DNA of 64,000 nt from Macrosoma leucophasiata (GCA_036365455.1 JAWQUS010000008.1:15979501-16043500); one strand, 5' to 3'; shown: positions 31,908 through 43,316, counted from the first letter of the stretch. Notes: generated by a model from the letters alone, not told the origin. A program made the numbers and translations.

Positions 31908-32160
31908 GACCCGGCAAACTTCGTATTGCCTCAGTATGAAATAATGTGTCAAAAAATGATATATATACGGACTATTTGTATGGGAAAATAAATTTATGTT
32001 TTTTACTATTCCTCTTCAATTTCTTCATATTTTCTTTTAAACCTTCCCTGGACTTTCAAAAATCATTCAAAACCAAAATTAGCCAAATCGGTTATGCCGT
32101 TCTCGAGTTTTAGTCAGACTAACGAACAGCAATAGATATTTATAAATATAGATATATATA
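31908..32160 (+). mobile_element. GCTGACCCGGCAAACTTCG-headed non-autonomous element
   Basis: Head TGCTGACCCGGCAAACTTCG; end CGAGTTTTAGTCAGACTAAC and GAACAGCAATAGATATTTAT. Same family as 10985-11350. Confidence 0.65.
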
Positions 32161-32204
32161 TTATTAGACATTGAAATATGAGTAGCTATTATACTCGTAT
32201 ATAT

Positions 32205-34440
32205 TTCGTGAAAAACATCAATTTACATTTTCTTATCATTTGTCCATTGCAACGTGTTTAGCCAATAAGACTCTTCTGACACAGAATTTTCCCTCATTTA
32301 ACCCGGACGCATTTTAAAATATCCTTGCGGACGTCCTCCGGATATCCTCATAACTGGGAAAAAAAGGGGAAACCCCGGACGGACGGTATTCGTAATTGCG
32401 AGGAACTAACTCTTTAGTCAGCTTTTTTTTTAGATATAGGTACTGTGTGTCAAAGGAACGCTTCCGAAAAAAAAACAGTAATAGTACTGATGATACTGGA
32501 TACAATTCCGTAAATAATTAATTTAAAAATATGCAATTTTTCTAAAATAAACATTGGTTACTGTAACGTGTAAATGGATAAAGTAAACAATTTCTTAAAG
32601 TGAGATCAACCTATTTTGAAATCACGAGACAAATGCAAATGGTTATCACTATGGGTTTACATTTTAGTGTCATAGCATCCATACGAGTATTACGCTTCGG
32701 AAGCGGTCTCCTTACACCCTGTACAACATCTTAGGCCTCCGGAATGGCAACGCTTTAACATTGAAGTCTTTGGTTTTTATGTAGATGATTAGTCTGCAGC
32801 AAACACAAAAAAAAGCAAATATTTTCCAACTTCTTTGAAGTTGGACAGTCAGTTCATGGAGCCACAAAATAAAACAAAACCTAGTTAACCTTGTTTTAGG
32901 AGTACCGACTGTTTTTTATATTGAAATTGTAGCGGGCGAAATAAATGTTTTTTTAGCAAAAATCTCATTCAAAATGTGTAGTGTAGGACAAAACACACTA
33001 ACACTACTTTAAGTAACTAATAAACTAGATAAACTTAATGTTACATTGTTTTATTTTACTTTGCTTAAGGTTTATAGAGAATATGGGGTTACCAATATTT
33101 TTGTAGAGTCCTGACAGGTAATTTGCAGGGTCCCAGGGCTCCGCGGAGCTTACTTTGAGAATGACAAGTCTACAGTACTGCTAAAATAACATACAATGTA
33201 TAAGTAATATAAAATTCGATTAACAACCAAGAAGGTTGCCTTCTTTAAATAACCATCTTCACCAAGTTTGTGGCACAGTTATTATAGCGACCATATCAAA
33301 GTTTCTTGTTATTTCAGCAAACTTAATGGGTATACTTCTGTATGTATGAATGAATAATTTTGAATGCGTATTGTTTTAACAGAACTCATTAATTCCATAG
33401 GTTTAAAATTTACGTAATATCACCGTACTTCTTTGAGGTAAGCAGTAGTAGGTACGTATAATAATATTATTATAATAATAATGGCAACCCTTGATAGATC
33501 CCACTGCTGGGCACGAGTCTCTCCCTTTCTTGGGAGGAGGCCTGGAGCTCACTCCACCACGCTGCTCCAATGCGGTTTGGTGGAGATAAGGGTTAGAGGC
33601 CAACCCGCTGTCGGATGTTTTCAAACCGCCCATAAGGCCTCCGACAAGGTTTAACAACTGCTATCTATCGATACCAACCGGGACCGACGATTTAACGTGC
33701 CCTCCGAAGCACGGAAACGCGCATTTTAATTTGCGACTAGCGGTCACCCATCACACACCCGACCGCGCCCGCTACGAATATTATTATGTTTCGCTTCAAT
33801 TTTATTCGACCTCGACACCTTGTAAGATTTGTTGTTTAGCTTAGATCCTTAGCTAATTTAACTATTTTATTATATAAGAGTTGGTATCGTTGTTTATTAC
33901 TTTTGACATGTTTAGTAGTATTTTAACAGTGCGATTGGACAATTTTTTGCAATAAACATTTTATTTGCCCCGACACGATTTGAATATTAAAAAAACAGTA
34001 GGTACACATTAAGTTTTGTTTTATTTTGGGACTCACACTAAAATTTCAAAAACTTTGAGAACCTTTACTGTTGTGACGTTGTTTACTGTAAATGACTGTA
34101 ATAAACATGTACATAAAAACTAGAGATGTCAATGTCAATTTTTTTCCATTCCCGAGGTCTAAGATGTTATCTATAAAAACTATAGATTTATTATCTTCTG
34201 ATAAAAACCGTAGACTAGAGAATTCTTGGGAATTACGAATACCGTCTGTCCGGAGTTTTCCGTATTTTTCCCAGTTATGAGGATATCCGGAGGACGTCCG
34301 GAAGGATATTTCAAAACGAGTCCGGGTTAAATGCGGCCTAAATTTTGTGACATAAGGGTATTATTGGCACGTCTCAAAGGAGTAATATGAAAATGTACGT
34401 TAATTTGATGTTCGTCATACATACAAATAGATTTCCATTA
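32205..34440. mobile_element. 2.2 kb unit with about 200-bp inverted arms
   Basis: 32205-32400 and 34228-34440 are inverted copies. Core words ATTTAACCCGGAC, GGACGTCCTCCGGATATCCT and CATAACTGGGAAAAA are nearly identical, with identity fading outwards. The interior is non-coding and hosts a 5S-like SINE (33480-33778). Either a DNA transposon with long TIRs or an inverted duplication; no clear TSD found. Confidence 0.6.
33480..33778 (-). mobile_element. 5S rRNA-like SINE, 5'-truncated copy
   Basis: Minus-strand match to the element at 57935-58290, from GGGCGCGGTCGGGTGTGTG at the head to GGGTTGCCATTATTAT at the 3' end. The first part of the 5S-like head is missing. Confidence 0.75.
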
Positions 34441-34824
34441 AGGACGGGTCGGTTTAAAAATTGCATATAACTTATATAATTTGTATAATAGCATCTCACA
34501 ATTAACATATTATTATGCTTATGTAAATTTACACTCATAGCTCCACACTAGGTATCGTAGGTAATGAATAATGTGTATCAACTATTCACCTAAAATACAC
34601 GCCTAGATTCATGAGCTTAAAATGTAGTGTTAGTTCTAAATATATAAATTAATTAAAAGTATGAAAATTACTTCTTCCAAAATTAGAGAACCGCGAGTCG
34701 GTGGGAGACACAGTCCATTTCCACTTGACTTTTTATGTAGGATTGTATTATTTTACCGCAGTATTATTTTACCATCAATATGGTTGCTTGCTTCATCCAT
34801 CACAAAAAAAAATATTTCCAACTA

Positions 34825-34912
34825 GCTGTGCCCGCGACTTCGTCTACGTGAGAAAAAGTATGATTGTTCAGTATCTACCCGGGCAAAGTCGTGGGCGCAG
34901 CTAGTATAAAAG
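34825..34912. repeat. Head-to-head pair of ACTAGCTGTGCCCGCGACTT ends
   Basis: ACTAGCTGTGCCCGCGACTT at the left and its inverted counterpart AAGTCGTGGGCGCAGCTAGT at the right are only about 45 bp apart, forming a fold-back of two element termini. Confidence 0.7.
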
Positions 34913-35395
34913 TAGCGTAAACTCCTTATTACATCAGCTATCTGCCAGTGAAAGTCCCGTCAAAATCGGAGACACTCAAATTCTATGTATTTGTATGTGG
35001 TTATGTATGTAGGTATGGTTGTATGGAGATAAAAGTAGCTCAAGTTACTCCTTATTACATCAGCCATCTGCCAGTGAAAGTCCCGTCAAAATCGGAGACA
35101 CTCAAATTCTGATTATTTGTATGTAGGTATGTATGTATGTATGTATGGATGTATGGAGATAAAAGTAACCTAAGTTACTCCTTGTTATATCAGATACCTA
35201 CCCATGGAAGTCCCGTCAAAGTCGGATACACTCCAATTCTACTTATTTGTATGTAGGTATGTATGTATGGAGACAAAAGTAGCCTAAGTTACTCCTTATC
35301 ACATCAGCTATCTGCCAGTGAAAGTCCCGTCAAAATCGGTCAAGCCGTTCCCAAGATTAGCCCCGCCAACCAAACAGACAGACAAAAATTGTAAA
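34907..35395 (+). repeat. Four-unit minisatellite, about 114-130 bp per unit, with embedded GTAT repeats
   Basis: Units start near 34907, 35031, 35161 and 35275 with AAAAGTARC. They share CCAGTGAAAGTCCCGTCAAA and a TGTATGTATGGAG end of variable GTAT number. The last unit runs into AAACAGACAGACAAAAATTG, the usual end of the CCCGC-headed element. An internal part of that element has been amplified. Confidence 0.85.
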
Positions 35396-35794
35396 AAAAA
35401 TTGTTTTGGTATATGTACCGCGTATACATACATATGCGTTTAGTAAAAAGCGGTTATTTTAATATTACAAACAGACACGCCAATTTTATTTATTTGTATG
35501 TATATATATTTATTATGGAAGCTACAATACAACATAAGACCTATAAATTCTGTGAACATTTTAAGCGTCACGTTACATAATAGCGGTAACAGAAATACAT
35601 AATTTGTGAAAATGTTAGCTTTCTAGCTATCACTATTTATGAGATACAGCCTGGTGACAGGCAGACGGACGGACGGACAGACAGACAGACAGCGGAAGAT
35701 TAGTTATTCGTAGGGTACGTTTTTACCTATTAGGTACTAAACTCCCTAAAAGATAGAACTAAGATACAGAATAGCATAAAAATATTCGATACGA

Positions 35795-36205
35795 TACTTT
35801 AAATTGACATAACTTTTTTATTTCTGAACCGATTCACATGAAACAAACACTAAATGTTAAGTGAAACTTACTACAATATATTAGTGAAAACCGCAAATCG
35901 AATAAGCCGTTTCTGATATTAGCGTGCACAAACACACAAACAAACAGACATTTTTCCGGGATAAAAAGTACCCAGTGTTGTGCGCCAAAGGTTAAAATAT
36001 AATCATACCAAGTTTCATTGTAATCGGACCGGTAGTTTTTCTGTGATGCTTGAACAAACAGACAGACAGACAGACAAAAAATTTTCTAATCACATATTTG
36101 TGTTCGGTATCGATCTAATAACATCCCCTGGTATTTATTTATTCAATATTTTTAATGTACAGAATTTACACTTCTACAGATTTATTATAAGTATAGATTA
36201 CCTAA
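35795..36205 (+). mobile_element. Mini-me-like non-autonomous element
   Basis: ACCAAGTTTCATTGTAATCG, a GACAGACAGACAGACA run and an AT-rich end with ATTATAAGTATAGAT: the layout of mini-me/Lep1-type elements. The 5' end is not sharply defined. Confidence 0.45.
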
Positions 36206-36692
36206 AAAGTTGGTAGCAACCCTAGTTACAAGAAACTGTTGGTAGCGATCCCAAATGTCTGGTTTTATTTGTCGCTAATACAGTGACATCAACTCGTTCT
36301 CGCAATCGATCGCTTCCGGGTACTTGTAATTACTTGCGAAATTTTCTTCAACTTTGTCTTCATCCCTGTAATTTGAATAAAAGCTTTTGCTTAGCTATTA
36401 CTTATGTGAGAATGCCAATGATGAGTTTGGAACTCTAAAATTTTAAAGGTCTAAAAAAACCAAATTATTAGCAATTTTGTATAGAAATTTCGAAATCATA
36501 CCTTCTTGACCATTGGACTGGAATGCGATAGCAATTTACAGTTACCGAAAGTGTTAATCAAAGGGACGATATTACAACATTTCAATCATTTTCCTACAAT
36601 ATAATACGTGTAGAGTTCATGAAATGCATTTCATTTAAATTTTTTTATTTTACTATTTAAAGATTTTAAAGTTACACAATTAACGTCTAAGT

Positions 36693-36908
36693 GAATGCGA
36701 AAGAGACGATCGACTCGTTTCGTAGAGCGTTTTCTCTGTTGCACACAGCCTACGTAAGCACTGACAGTCCTTTACTGGTCCAAGCTTCATCAAAATCGTC
36801 GACAAACGTCAAATAGGTACGGTGCGAAAGAGATAACTCTCTACAGACCCGAAATAAGCCGAAGTCTCCTTCCTACGCTCGATGTGCAATATTTATTGTT
36901 GAGCACTG
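36693..36908. mobile_element. Tc1/mariner-type MITE, one TIR missing
   Basis: Same family as 17804-18055. The right TIR TATTGTTGAGCACTG followed by TA is intact; the left 35 bp are lost. Confidence 0.75.
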
Positions 36909-37232
36909 TAATATGGTAATAGACTCAACTGCCCTAGTGCTACGCGTACTACTCAGTGGGCTACGTCACTGCCACGTCGCGTAGCGAAATCCTCAATCGC
37001 TATGCTCCTCTGCTCTCGAGTCCTCGACTCATGTTTTACGTTCCAGTGACCTCTCTGGAGCGTAGGCGATATGTAGGCGTCACGTCAACGCCTACACTAA
37101 AATAGATATATCTAATATTTGATATGACTCGTATTATTTACTGAGATATTGCTATCGTAGTCCATATTTAATGAATGAGTTTATTTATATAAAATAGGGT
37201 GTCAAAATGTAACAAATGTGAATTGTTTGCAG
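36909..37232. other. Intergenic or intronic DNA
   Basis: No supported feature. If the stretch at 37233-37340 is a terminal exon, this is the end of its upstream intron. Confidence 0.4.
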
Positions 37233-37340
37233 GTACGTGATGAAATGCGCACCAACGGCGTCGAACCCGAAACGCATCCCGACTCACCCAACGACAACGA
37301 GAATTGCACCAGCAAAACTTTCTACACCAAATACGTCTAA
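37233..37340 (+). CDS. Candidate terminal exon of an unseen host gene (35 codons)
   Basis: Directly after a TTGTTTGCAG acceptor-like site, 35 codons run to TAA: VRDEMRTNGVEPETHPDSPN followed by DNENCTSKTFYTKYV. Third positions are G or C in 23 of 35 codons, against an AT-rich background, which is how conserved moth exons look. No repeat family in the window covers it. The peptide is hydrophilic and could be a cytosolic tail ending in a hydrophobic Val. I do not recognise the protein. The acceptor's pyrimidine tract is weak and AGGTACGT could also act as a donor, so the call is tentative. Upstream exons were not found. Confidence 0.4.
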   Translation, partial: VRDEMRTNGVEPETHPDSPNDNENCTSKTFYTKYV

Positions 37341-37820
37341 ACGTATATCTCACAGTGATACCTGACGAAAACTCCAAATTTCCATGAATTCACACAAAAA
37401 ACACTGCATCGATATGAAAACTCTTTTTTACATTTTGACACTTATAATTCAAAGGATATAAATGAAAAAGAAAGGTTTATTCAGTTATTCACTGTGAAAT
37501 ACGTTCGGTTTCATTCAAGTTTCATTGATGCAGTGAACAGTGAATTGAACCATCAACTTCTATAGAAATGAAAATAAAAATGTTCAGATGGATTGTTGAC
37601 AAGCTCCTTTGAAAACCAGCTATCGTGTTTACGTACCTATCTGTAGAAAAGACAAATAAAACGCCTCCATGAACATCAAATAAAGTATGTAATATAAAAC
37701 ACGGAGGGTACGTCCACAGTGAAAGCGATGTGACTTTATTACCCGGTTTATGCCGGCAATAGTTGCTAGTGTGAACGTTTCTATTCCTAGAAACACATAA
37801 TAATATTCTACAACAGCATC
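37341..37820. other. Possible 3' UTR, then intergenic DNA
   Basis: No AATAAA within the first 100 bases after the candidate stop codon. ATAAATG-rich sequence follows. Nothing else supported. Confidence 0.3.
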
Positions 37821-37824
37821 AGAA

Positions 37825-37945
37825 CAGGAATCGGCGTGCATGTATAAAAAAATGGACGTAGAATAAAATACGGGAGATGTGTAAAGACGGGGATATCTAG
37901 CGCTCCACACTCCTTGTAAACCGGCAAAGGCGTGGGCGTGCAAGC
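37825..37945 (+). pseudogene. Degenerate RTE family A 3' fragment
   Basis: GGAATCGGCGTGCATGTATA, GATGTGTAAAGACGGGGATA and AGCGCTCCACACTC follow the order of 4945-5035 with many changes. Confidence 0.6.
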
Positions 37946-38498
37946 TGTTGTAGCGATTAAAATCAATCAAATATAACGAATAAGACATGTTCGACATTGT
38001 CCAATAAAACACTGAAGGCCCACTTTAAAAGTGCGATGGCTATGGCAGCGGGGACTGGTGACCACAGTCACGGTAATGTTATCTACAGTATTCTGTCTTC
38101 ATACAAACGGGCAGCATACATAATATGTTATATTCATACTACGTTTCGTAATTAAATCTCGTAACGACCTATATACGTGTTCATATGAGTCAATTTGGTA
38201 GAAATCTACGCATAATTACTGGAACTATAGCATTACCTTGTCTAAACTATCTGCTTTAGTGTTCAGATCAGTGCTATCGTGTTCCGGTTAGATGGCAATG
38301 TCCAAATCATACAAAAAGCTCAGTAATAACTATCATAGTAATACATACGACTTCTGGTTTTTTACTGCAGTGTCCACATACCATCTATGTGAACAACATG
38401 ATAACTTAAAAAAAAACATTGGGTTCACGGTTCCACGCCGGGAGTGCCGGCAGAAGTTAAAACTTGGATATTAACGTAGTGCATTTCTTGTTTTGTTG

Positions 38499-38572
38499 CA
38501 CCACTACCACCACCATCGCCATCATCACCACTAGCACCACCAACACCACCAGTGCCACCTGTTATCGACACC
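38499..38572. repeat. CCA/ACC trinucleotide-rich tract
   Basis: Imperfect CCA/CCT triplets for about 70 bp with strong strand asymmetry. No long open frame around it. Confidence 0.8.
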
Positions 38573-38879
38573 ATGACGACGCCTAAGTCAGATGACAAAT
38601 TCTCGAGTTTTAGCGAGACTAACGAACAGTCATTGATTTTTATATCTATAAGATAGATTTAATATTTCTCAGCCCATTAAATTGTAGTTCCCCGCAAAGA
38701 GTATATAAATACTAGCTCTCCGGTTCAAATTGACACGTACTTGATCACGTCATTCTTTGTGAAGATACGTCGAATGTGAAAGTATTTGTGACATCGTTTC
38801 CTTTATTCATCGGCTCGGTTTGAATCTGTTTGAATTCAAAATGTTAGCTTGATTTTTCGATGTCACTTTTTATTTATAT

Positions 38880-39253
38880 CATGAAAGTGGCAAACAAACA
38901 TACACTTAACATTGATGGTAAGTGACTATACTACTATAATAATAATACATAGGTTGCCACTCTTGAGGCCTGTTATGTCTCTATGTTGGAAATGTTTGGC
39001 GAATACTACTACGCTAAGGTCGTGCATCCGATTCCCGGGTTGGGGGCTATCAGAGATAACGGTTTAAAATCCTTTATCTCCGGTTCTATTTGGAATTGCC
39101 ATTTTCTGGAAGTTTCCCAGTACCTTGGAGTTTGTTAATATGCCGGCAGATGGCTCGCGAGAGACAGGCTCGCTACGGTTTGCATGTATGCTTGAATGCA
39201 TGCATTTACCTCTGCCTACCCCTTCGGGGATTGCAGGCGTGAAGTTACGTTTT
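38880..39253 (+). repeat. Family R2 fragment joined to a SINE family A copy
   Basis: 38880-38995 matches the R2 5' half (AAGTGGCAAACAAACATACA ... GTTATGTCTCTATG). It then switches abruptly to the SINE A head (TACTACGCTAAGGTCGTGCA, CCGATTCCCGGG) and runs to CTACCCCTTCGGGGATTGCA. Confidence 0.7.
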
Positions 39254-39472
39254 TCTAAACTGCTTAATAAGGTACCAATTGGGCCATGCGCTATGTAGTT
39301 AGAATTCTGTTTCTTCTATTCAATTTTATAGATTAGTGACATACTCGTACACTTTGTAAAGCTTTCATGTCTGTGATCATTTTACTAACTACTTTGTATA
39401 CGATTACCGTGATTTTTTTCGCATATATCCAATTACAATCGTTTAGCGGGCAAACAAGCGTCATGCTTGTTT

Positions 39473-39800
39473 GCCATTTTCGTAATCAGCACCCCAAGAA
39501 ATCTCGAAATTGATACCCTTTTCATATTTTGAAAAAAAATCTTTCAGCTATCTTGGATCTGCAAATAGATGCCATTTTCGTAATCAGAACTCCAAGAAAC
39601 TGTAAAATTAAGACCCTTAGAAAAAATAAATAATCTGTCCGGTATCTTGGATTTGAAAAATTTGTACCTCAAGAAACCGTAAAATTGAAATCTGTATCAT
39701 ATTTTTGAAAAATAATTATCTCTGCCGTCTTCGATTTTAAAGGAGATATCACTTTCGTAATTATCACCTCAAGGAACTCTGACATTGATACCCACATTGC
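39473..39800 (+). repeat. Tandem array of about 95-bp units, 3.5 copies
   Basis: Each unit holds CTTTCGTAATYA or CATTTTCGTAATCAG, then ACCTCAAGAAA, AAATTGA, and ATCTTGGAT about 60 bp later. Units start near 39473, 39572, 39662 and 39748. Units are 75-85% alike by eye, so the array is old. Confidence 0.7.
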
Positions 39801-39824
39801 TTACATACTATTACCGCTTACAGT

Positions 39825-40030
39825 ACCATTTAGTGAAATGTAAATTGGGAAATGCGGTGGTGCTCGCTCGCCTTGGAGCTTGGCCACTGAAGCTCTACCA
39901 CTGTATACTACCACCTTACCAGAACATGATAACGGTGGACATGGAGTTATCATTTACTGGTAGGTAAAGTAAATGATATGGAGGTGTTCACGCCTTCGAG
40001 CTCGTTCATTAAAGTTCTATCACCATAAAG
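39825..40030 (+). repeat. Two overlapping family R2 3' ends
   Basis: GCGGTGGTGCTCGC with GAAGCTCTACCACTG, then a second set (GAGGTGTTCACGCC, AAGTTCTATCACCA) about 130 bp on. Confidence 0.5.
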
Positions 40031-40269
40031 TCACACACAGCACAACAGCCCACCTTTCTTATGTACATAAAATATTAGATTTTTAAACTATCCAAGATTA
40101 GACCGTTCGCAACGCAGAAATACCTAACGAGCAAAAATCAAGCAAGTTTCGCTCGCTACCCGTATTAATAGCGAAAGTTGTATTCAAAACCGTTCTAGTA
40201 GTTTAATCACTGTGAGGCAATATTAATAAGCACAGCAATGCTTGTCTACTCTACAATTACTTAATCTTT

Positions 40270-40745
40270 GATCTTGTCGACCAAGTACAGCGAGTATCCG
40301 CTAGATTGCTTCTATTTTGACAAATATTTGATGAGCTCCGTTTTGCCAAGGTCATTCAGGCTACTTAACCCCTTAAGTTGTAAATATATCACCCATAATA
40401 TAAAAAAAGATTCTCAATTTTTTTTTTTTTATTGTTTTTTCTAAAATGTTTCTATCCTAATGTGTCTGTTCGTAAAATTGTACTTTATTTATTTTTTTTT
40501 TTTTGTTTTCTTATGTTAGTATTATTTATTTAATAATTAAGTATGTATAGCCGTCTATGACGAAACTTGGTGGTCCTAACGGAAGACCAGCGCTGGTTGT
40601 TCTTCAACCAGCACATGCTGAGTTAGGACCAATTTGTATTAGTGTAGTTTTTACTTGTTTGTCACATATATTTCTCTTCATACTTGTTTTGTTACATTGA
40701 TACAAATTAATGTTCTTTTCTTTCTTCTTTCTTTCTTTCTTTCAA
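40270..40745 (+). mobile_element. LINE 3' end with stem-loop and (TTTC)n tail
   Basis: A stem formed by GGTCCTAAC and GTTAGGACC (about 40572-40630) encloses an ACCAGCGCTGGT palindrome, then a (TTTC)n tail at 40717-40744. A 3'-proximal stem-loop plus simple-repeat tail is typical of non-LTR elements. The coding part is absent. Confidence 0.5.
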
Positions 40746-40975
40746 TTGACTACAATTCAATGACAATAAACAAATAACATCTCCGCTTCAGGAGCTTACA
40801 AATTACGGGTTTCTAGTACACTGACCCAATCTGTCTGAAAATCTTCTACAAAACTTTAAGAAGTAAACTCAACATTATTTTTAAAAGATGTGTTTATGTA
40901 CTTAAATTGTGAAACATCATAGATTAGAATATATCTAAATGGTATTTAAAAGTTTATGACTGGACATTATTATAA

Positions 40976-42070
40976 CTAGCACGTTCGCTGCGATGAGAGG
41001 CACACAGACCTCCTGCTACTACTTCAGACTGGTGCGGACGAAAAACATGCATCTCGCTCTGGTGCGGTGCTCATAGCTTTTTAATTATTAAATATATGAG
41101 AGAGACAAATACATAATTGTGTTATAGCTTCGAATTGGAACAAAACAGTACCAAAATACACGCGAGAGGTCTATGAGCCTCTCATCGCACTACAAGGGAA
41201 AACAATTCATTCAGTGCGAGTGAGAGGCCTATAGACCTCTCATGGCGTGATAGGTCTTTCTGCCCACACCCACACTTGTTTGATCTTATTATTTTCGTCA
41301 TATGAACTAGTGTTGCGCATCCGCTCAAACATAAAGCAGCAGTATGCAATTAAGTAAATAGTGAAGTGTTATATAAATACTGTGTGTGTGTATAATTGGC
41401 GAGAGCCAATAAAATTTCGAAGAAGGATTTTTATGAATCTATAGTAGAAGGATTAACGTGCAAGGCAATATCAGCAACTCGTACGCCAGGGGTTGCAATA
41501 TTAAGTAAAAATCATTTTTACCAAAAAATTGACGAGAAATAAAGAAAATGTGTTGCTATGAAAAGTTACGTGGTACAATGAGCTGCCGAGAAGAAAACAA
41601 AAAAGTAAAAAAAAAAACTTACTGTACTGATTGCAAGAAACCAAAGTGCCTTAAATGTTTCTATGATAGTCATTTTAATGTAAAGGTAAAACAAACATCA
41701 TTTTGATTAGTGCTTCTGCGTTTTTTTTTTCTTGTGCCCATCACTAGCTCATCTCGATTCTTTACCCTCAATTCTGTGCTATACGAGGTCAATGTGCCTC
41801 GTAAATATTTTCGTATTTATACTAATATTACGTTGTCAGATCAGCGAGCGAACAAAGATTAAGAAGAAGAGAACCTTTTGGAATAGCTTAACCATAGATT
41901 CTTTAACATTTTCGTTATTTTCGCTGAAAAAAATGCATTCAAAGTAAATATTTCTGTAGGAGGTCGATAAACCTTCATCGCACTTGTAAAAAGTTACTAT
42001 TAAGGCTTATCGACCTCCTACAGCACTAGATCATTGGAAGTGTAAAATTTCCTCGCAGTGAACGTGCTAG
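40976..42070 (+). mobile_element. piggyBac-like element, internally deleted
   Basis: TIRs CTAGCACGTTCGCTGCGA and inverted CTAGCACGTTCACTGCGA are flanked by ATAA on both sides, a 4-bp duplication. Subterminal GAGAGGCCTATAGACCTCTC palindromes occur at about 41163-41250. A 22-bp hairpin (CTGTAGGAGGTCGATAA arms) lies at 41953-42025. A remnant of transposase C-terminus is at 41400-41706. Confidence 0.75.
41400..41706 (+). pseudogene. piggyBac transposase C-terminal cysteine-rich domain, degenerate
   Basis: Frame one reads DFYESIVEGLT ... LSKNHFYQKIDEK and stops. The next frame (ATG at 41549) reads MCCYEKLRGTMSC, then TYCTDCKKPKCLKCFYDSHF and a TGA. The CxxC/CxxxxH pattern is the cysteine-rich domain that piggyBac transposases use to bind TIRs. 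The catalytic DDD core is absent, and a frameshift splits what remains. Confidence 0.65.
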
Positions 42071-42975
42071 ATAATAAATTTATGATTATAACGAATAGAA
42101 CAAGTCCATAAAATAAGACTTTTCGCTACTAGTAGAACACCATTCAACTGTCAAAATTACTTCTAGGTCTAACTGTAGCTGAACAAAATAAATAAATCGA
42201 GCAATTTGAACGATTTATCTTAACATGTTCGTTTTCTATAGACTGTAATTATCGTATATCATGAAACTGTTTACACAGACTCGCCAGTTGTTCGAGAATG
42301 TTATATAATTTTTATAAACTTATCCTATATTTATTTTTTATAAGCTCTCTTCCTCTTGTCGAGTCGTGCCTCCGACAGTCTTTTACATTATGGTCCGCGT
42401 ATTGCTGAAAAGAAAAGCTTTCTGAGCGTAAGCAATTTGGAATGTCGCCAAAGGTAATACAAGACAAATAGAAAAAGACAAAGAACTAACTCCACAGCTA
42501 AGTAATACATAAAGCATAAAATTAATGTAGGTTTTTTGGAACAAAAAAAGGCAAATACGAAGCTCTTTGGTCAAAATCTGATGATTTATGAGTGGGTAAC
42601 CTCTGTTGCTTATGGTTTGGAGGATGTGTTGCAGAAAAACATTAATAATGGATGGACGATTTCTTATAGCCGTAGATATTATATAATGTTTCGACGTTTT
42701 ATTTTTATACTCTGTACATCACACAATCTAAGTATTGATTGGAAAGAAAATTGTGTATTATGAGAGCGCCACGATACAATATTTTGTTTTATTTTGTCAA
42801 TAAAGTGGTAGTTTACCTTCAAACTATATATATACCCTCTATATACCACACCAATCGAGCCAAAAGATCTGTTTGTGGCTGAATAGCCCATTGCAGTTAA
42901 AAAAGGTGTCACAAAAAAAACCGACTGCAGATTGTATTAGTTATTAAAAGGCATTGCACTTTTGAAATATAAATA
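42071..42975. other. AT-rich intergenic DNA
   Basis: A 75-codon plus-strand open frame (42536-42763) has no family signature. Nothing supported. Confidence 0.4.
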
Positions 42976-43017
42976 TGTATTTTGTAATAACTTATTATTA
43001 AGTTATTACAAAATACA
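42976..43017. repeat. Perfect 19-bp-arm hairpin
   Basis: TGTATTTTGTAATAACTTA and its complement around TTAT. Confidence 0.85.
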
Positions 43018-43112
43018 TTTACAGAGGATATTATTACAGAGGACTCGTAAAACTCAACCAGTATTCATTAAAATCTCGTGAACACGTAGATAATGACGTG
43101 AACCCACATTTT

Positions 43113-43205
43113 TGGTGGTGGTAAAGTTCCAGTGTAGGGACTCGAGGGCGTAGACACCACCACATTACCTAATCAATCTGCCGCCAAATGCACTATCGTG
43201 TCCCT
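43113..43205 (-). repeat. Family R2 3' end (minus)
   Basis: GTGGTAAAGTTCCAGTGTAG, GTAGACACCACCACATTACC and CACTATCGTGT are the reverse complement of the R2 end. Confidence 0.65.
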
Positions 43206-43316
43206 TTAGATGCTAACGTATGGCTCCGTAATAACTATCACGGACACATATCAACTAACTAAATTTGACATCTGGGTTTTTGAGAGTCAAATTCAAAAGC
43301 AAGGCTGCAGTCATTA

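Noticed and set aside
34907..35395. CRISPR-like array
   Set aside because: Units are contiguous without spacers, contain microsatellites and lie in eukaryotic repeat DNA.
37629..38012. 127-codon minus-strand frame
   Set aside because: Contains the antisense of a degraded RTE family A end (GVWSARYP block) and no recognised domain.
38499..38572. Coding homopolymer (Pro/His-rich) exon
   Set aside because: The triplet tract is not within a long open frame and has no splice context.
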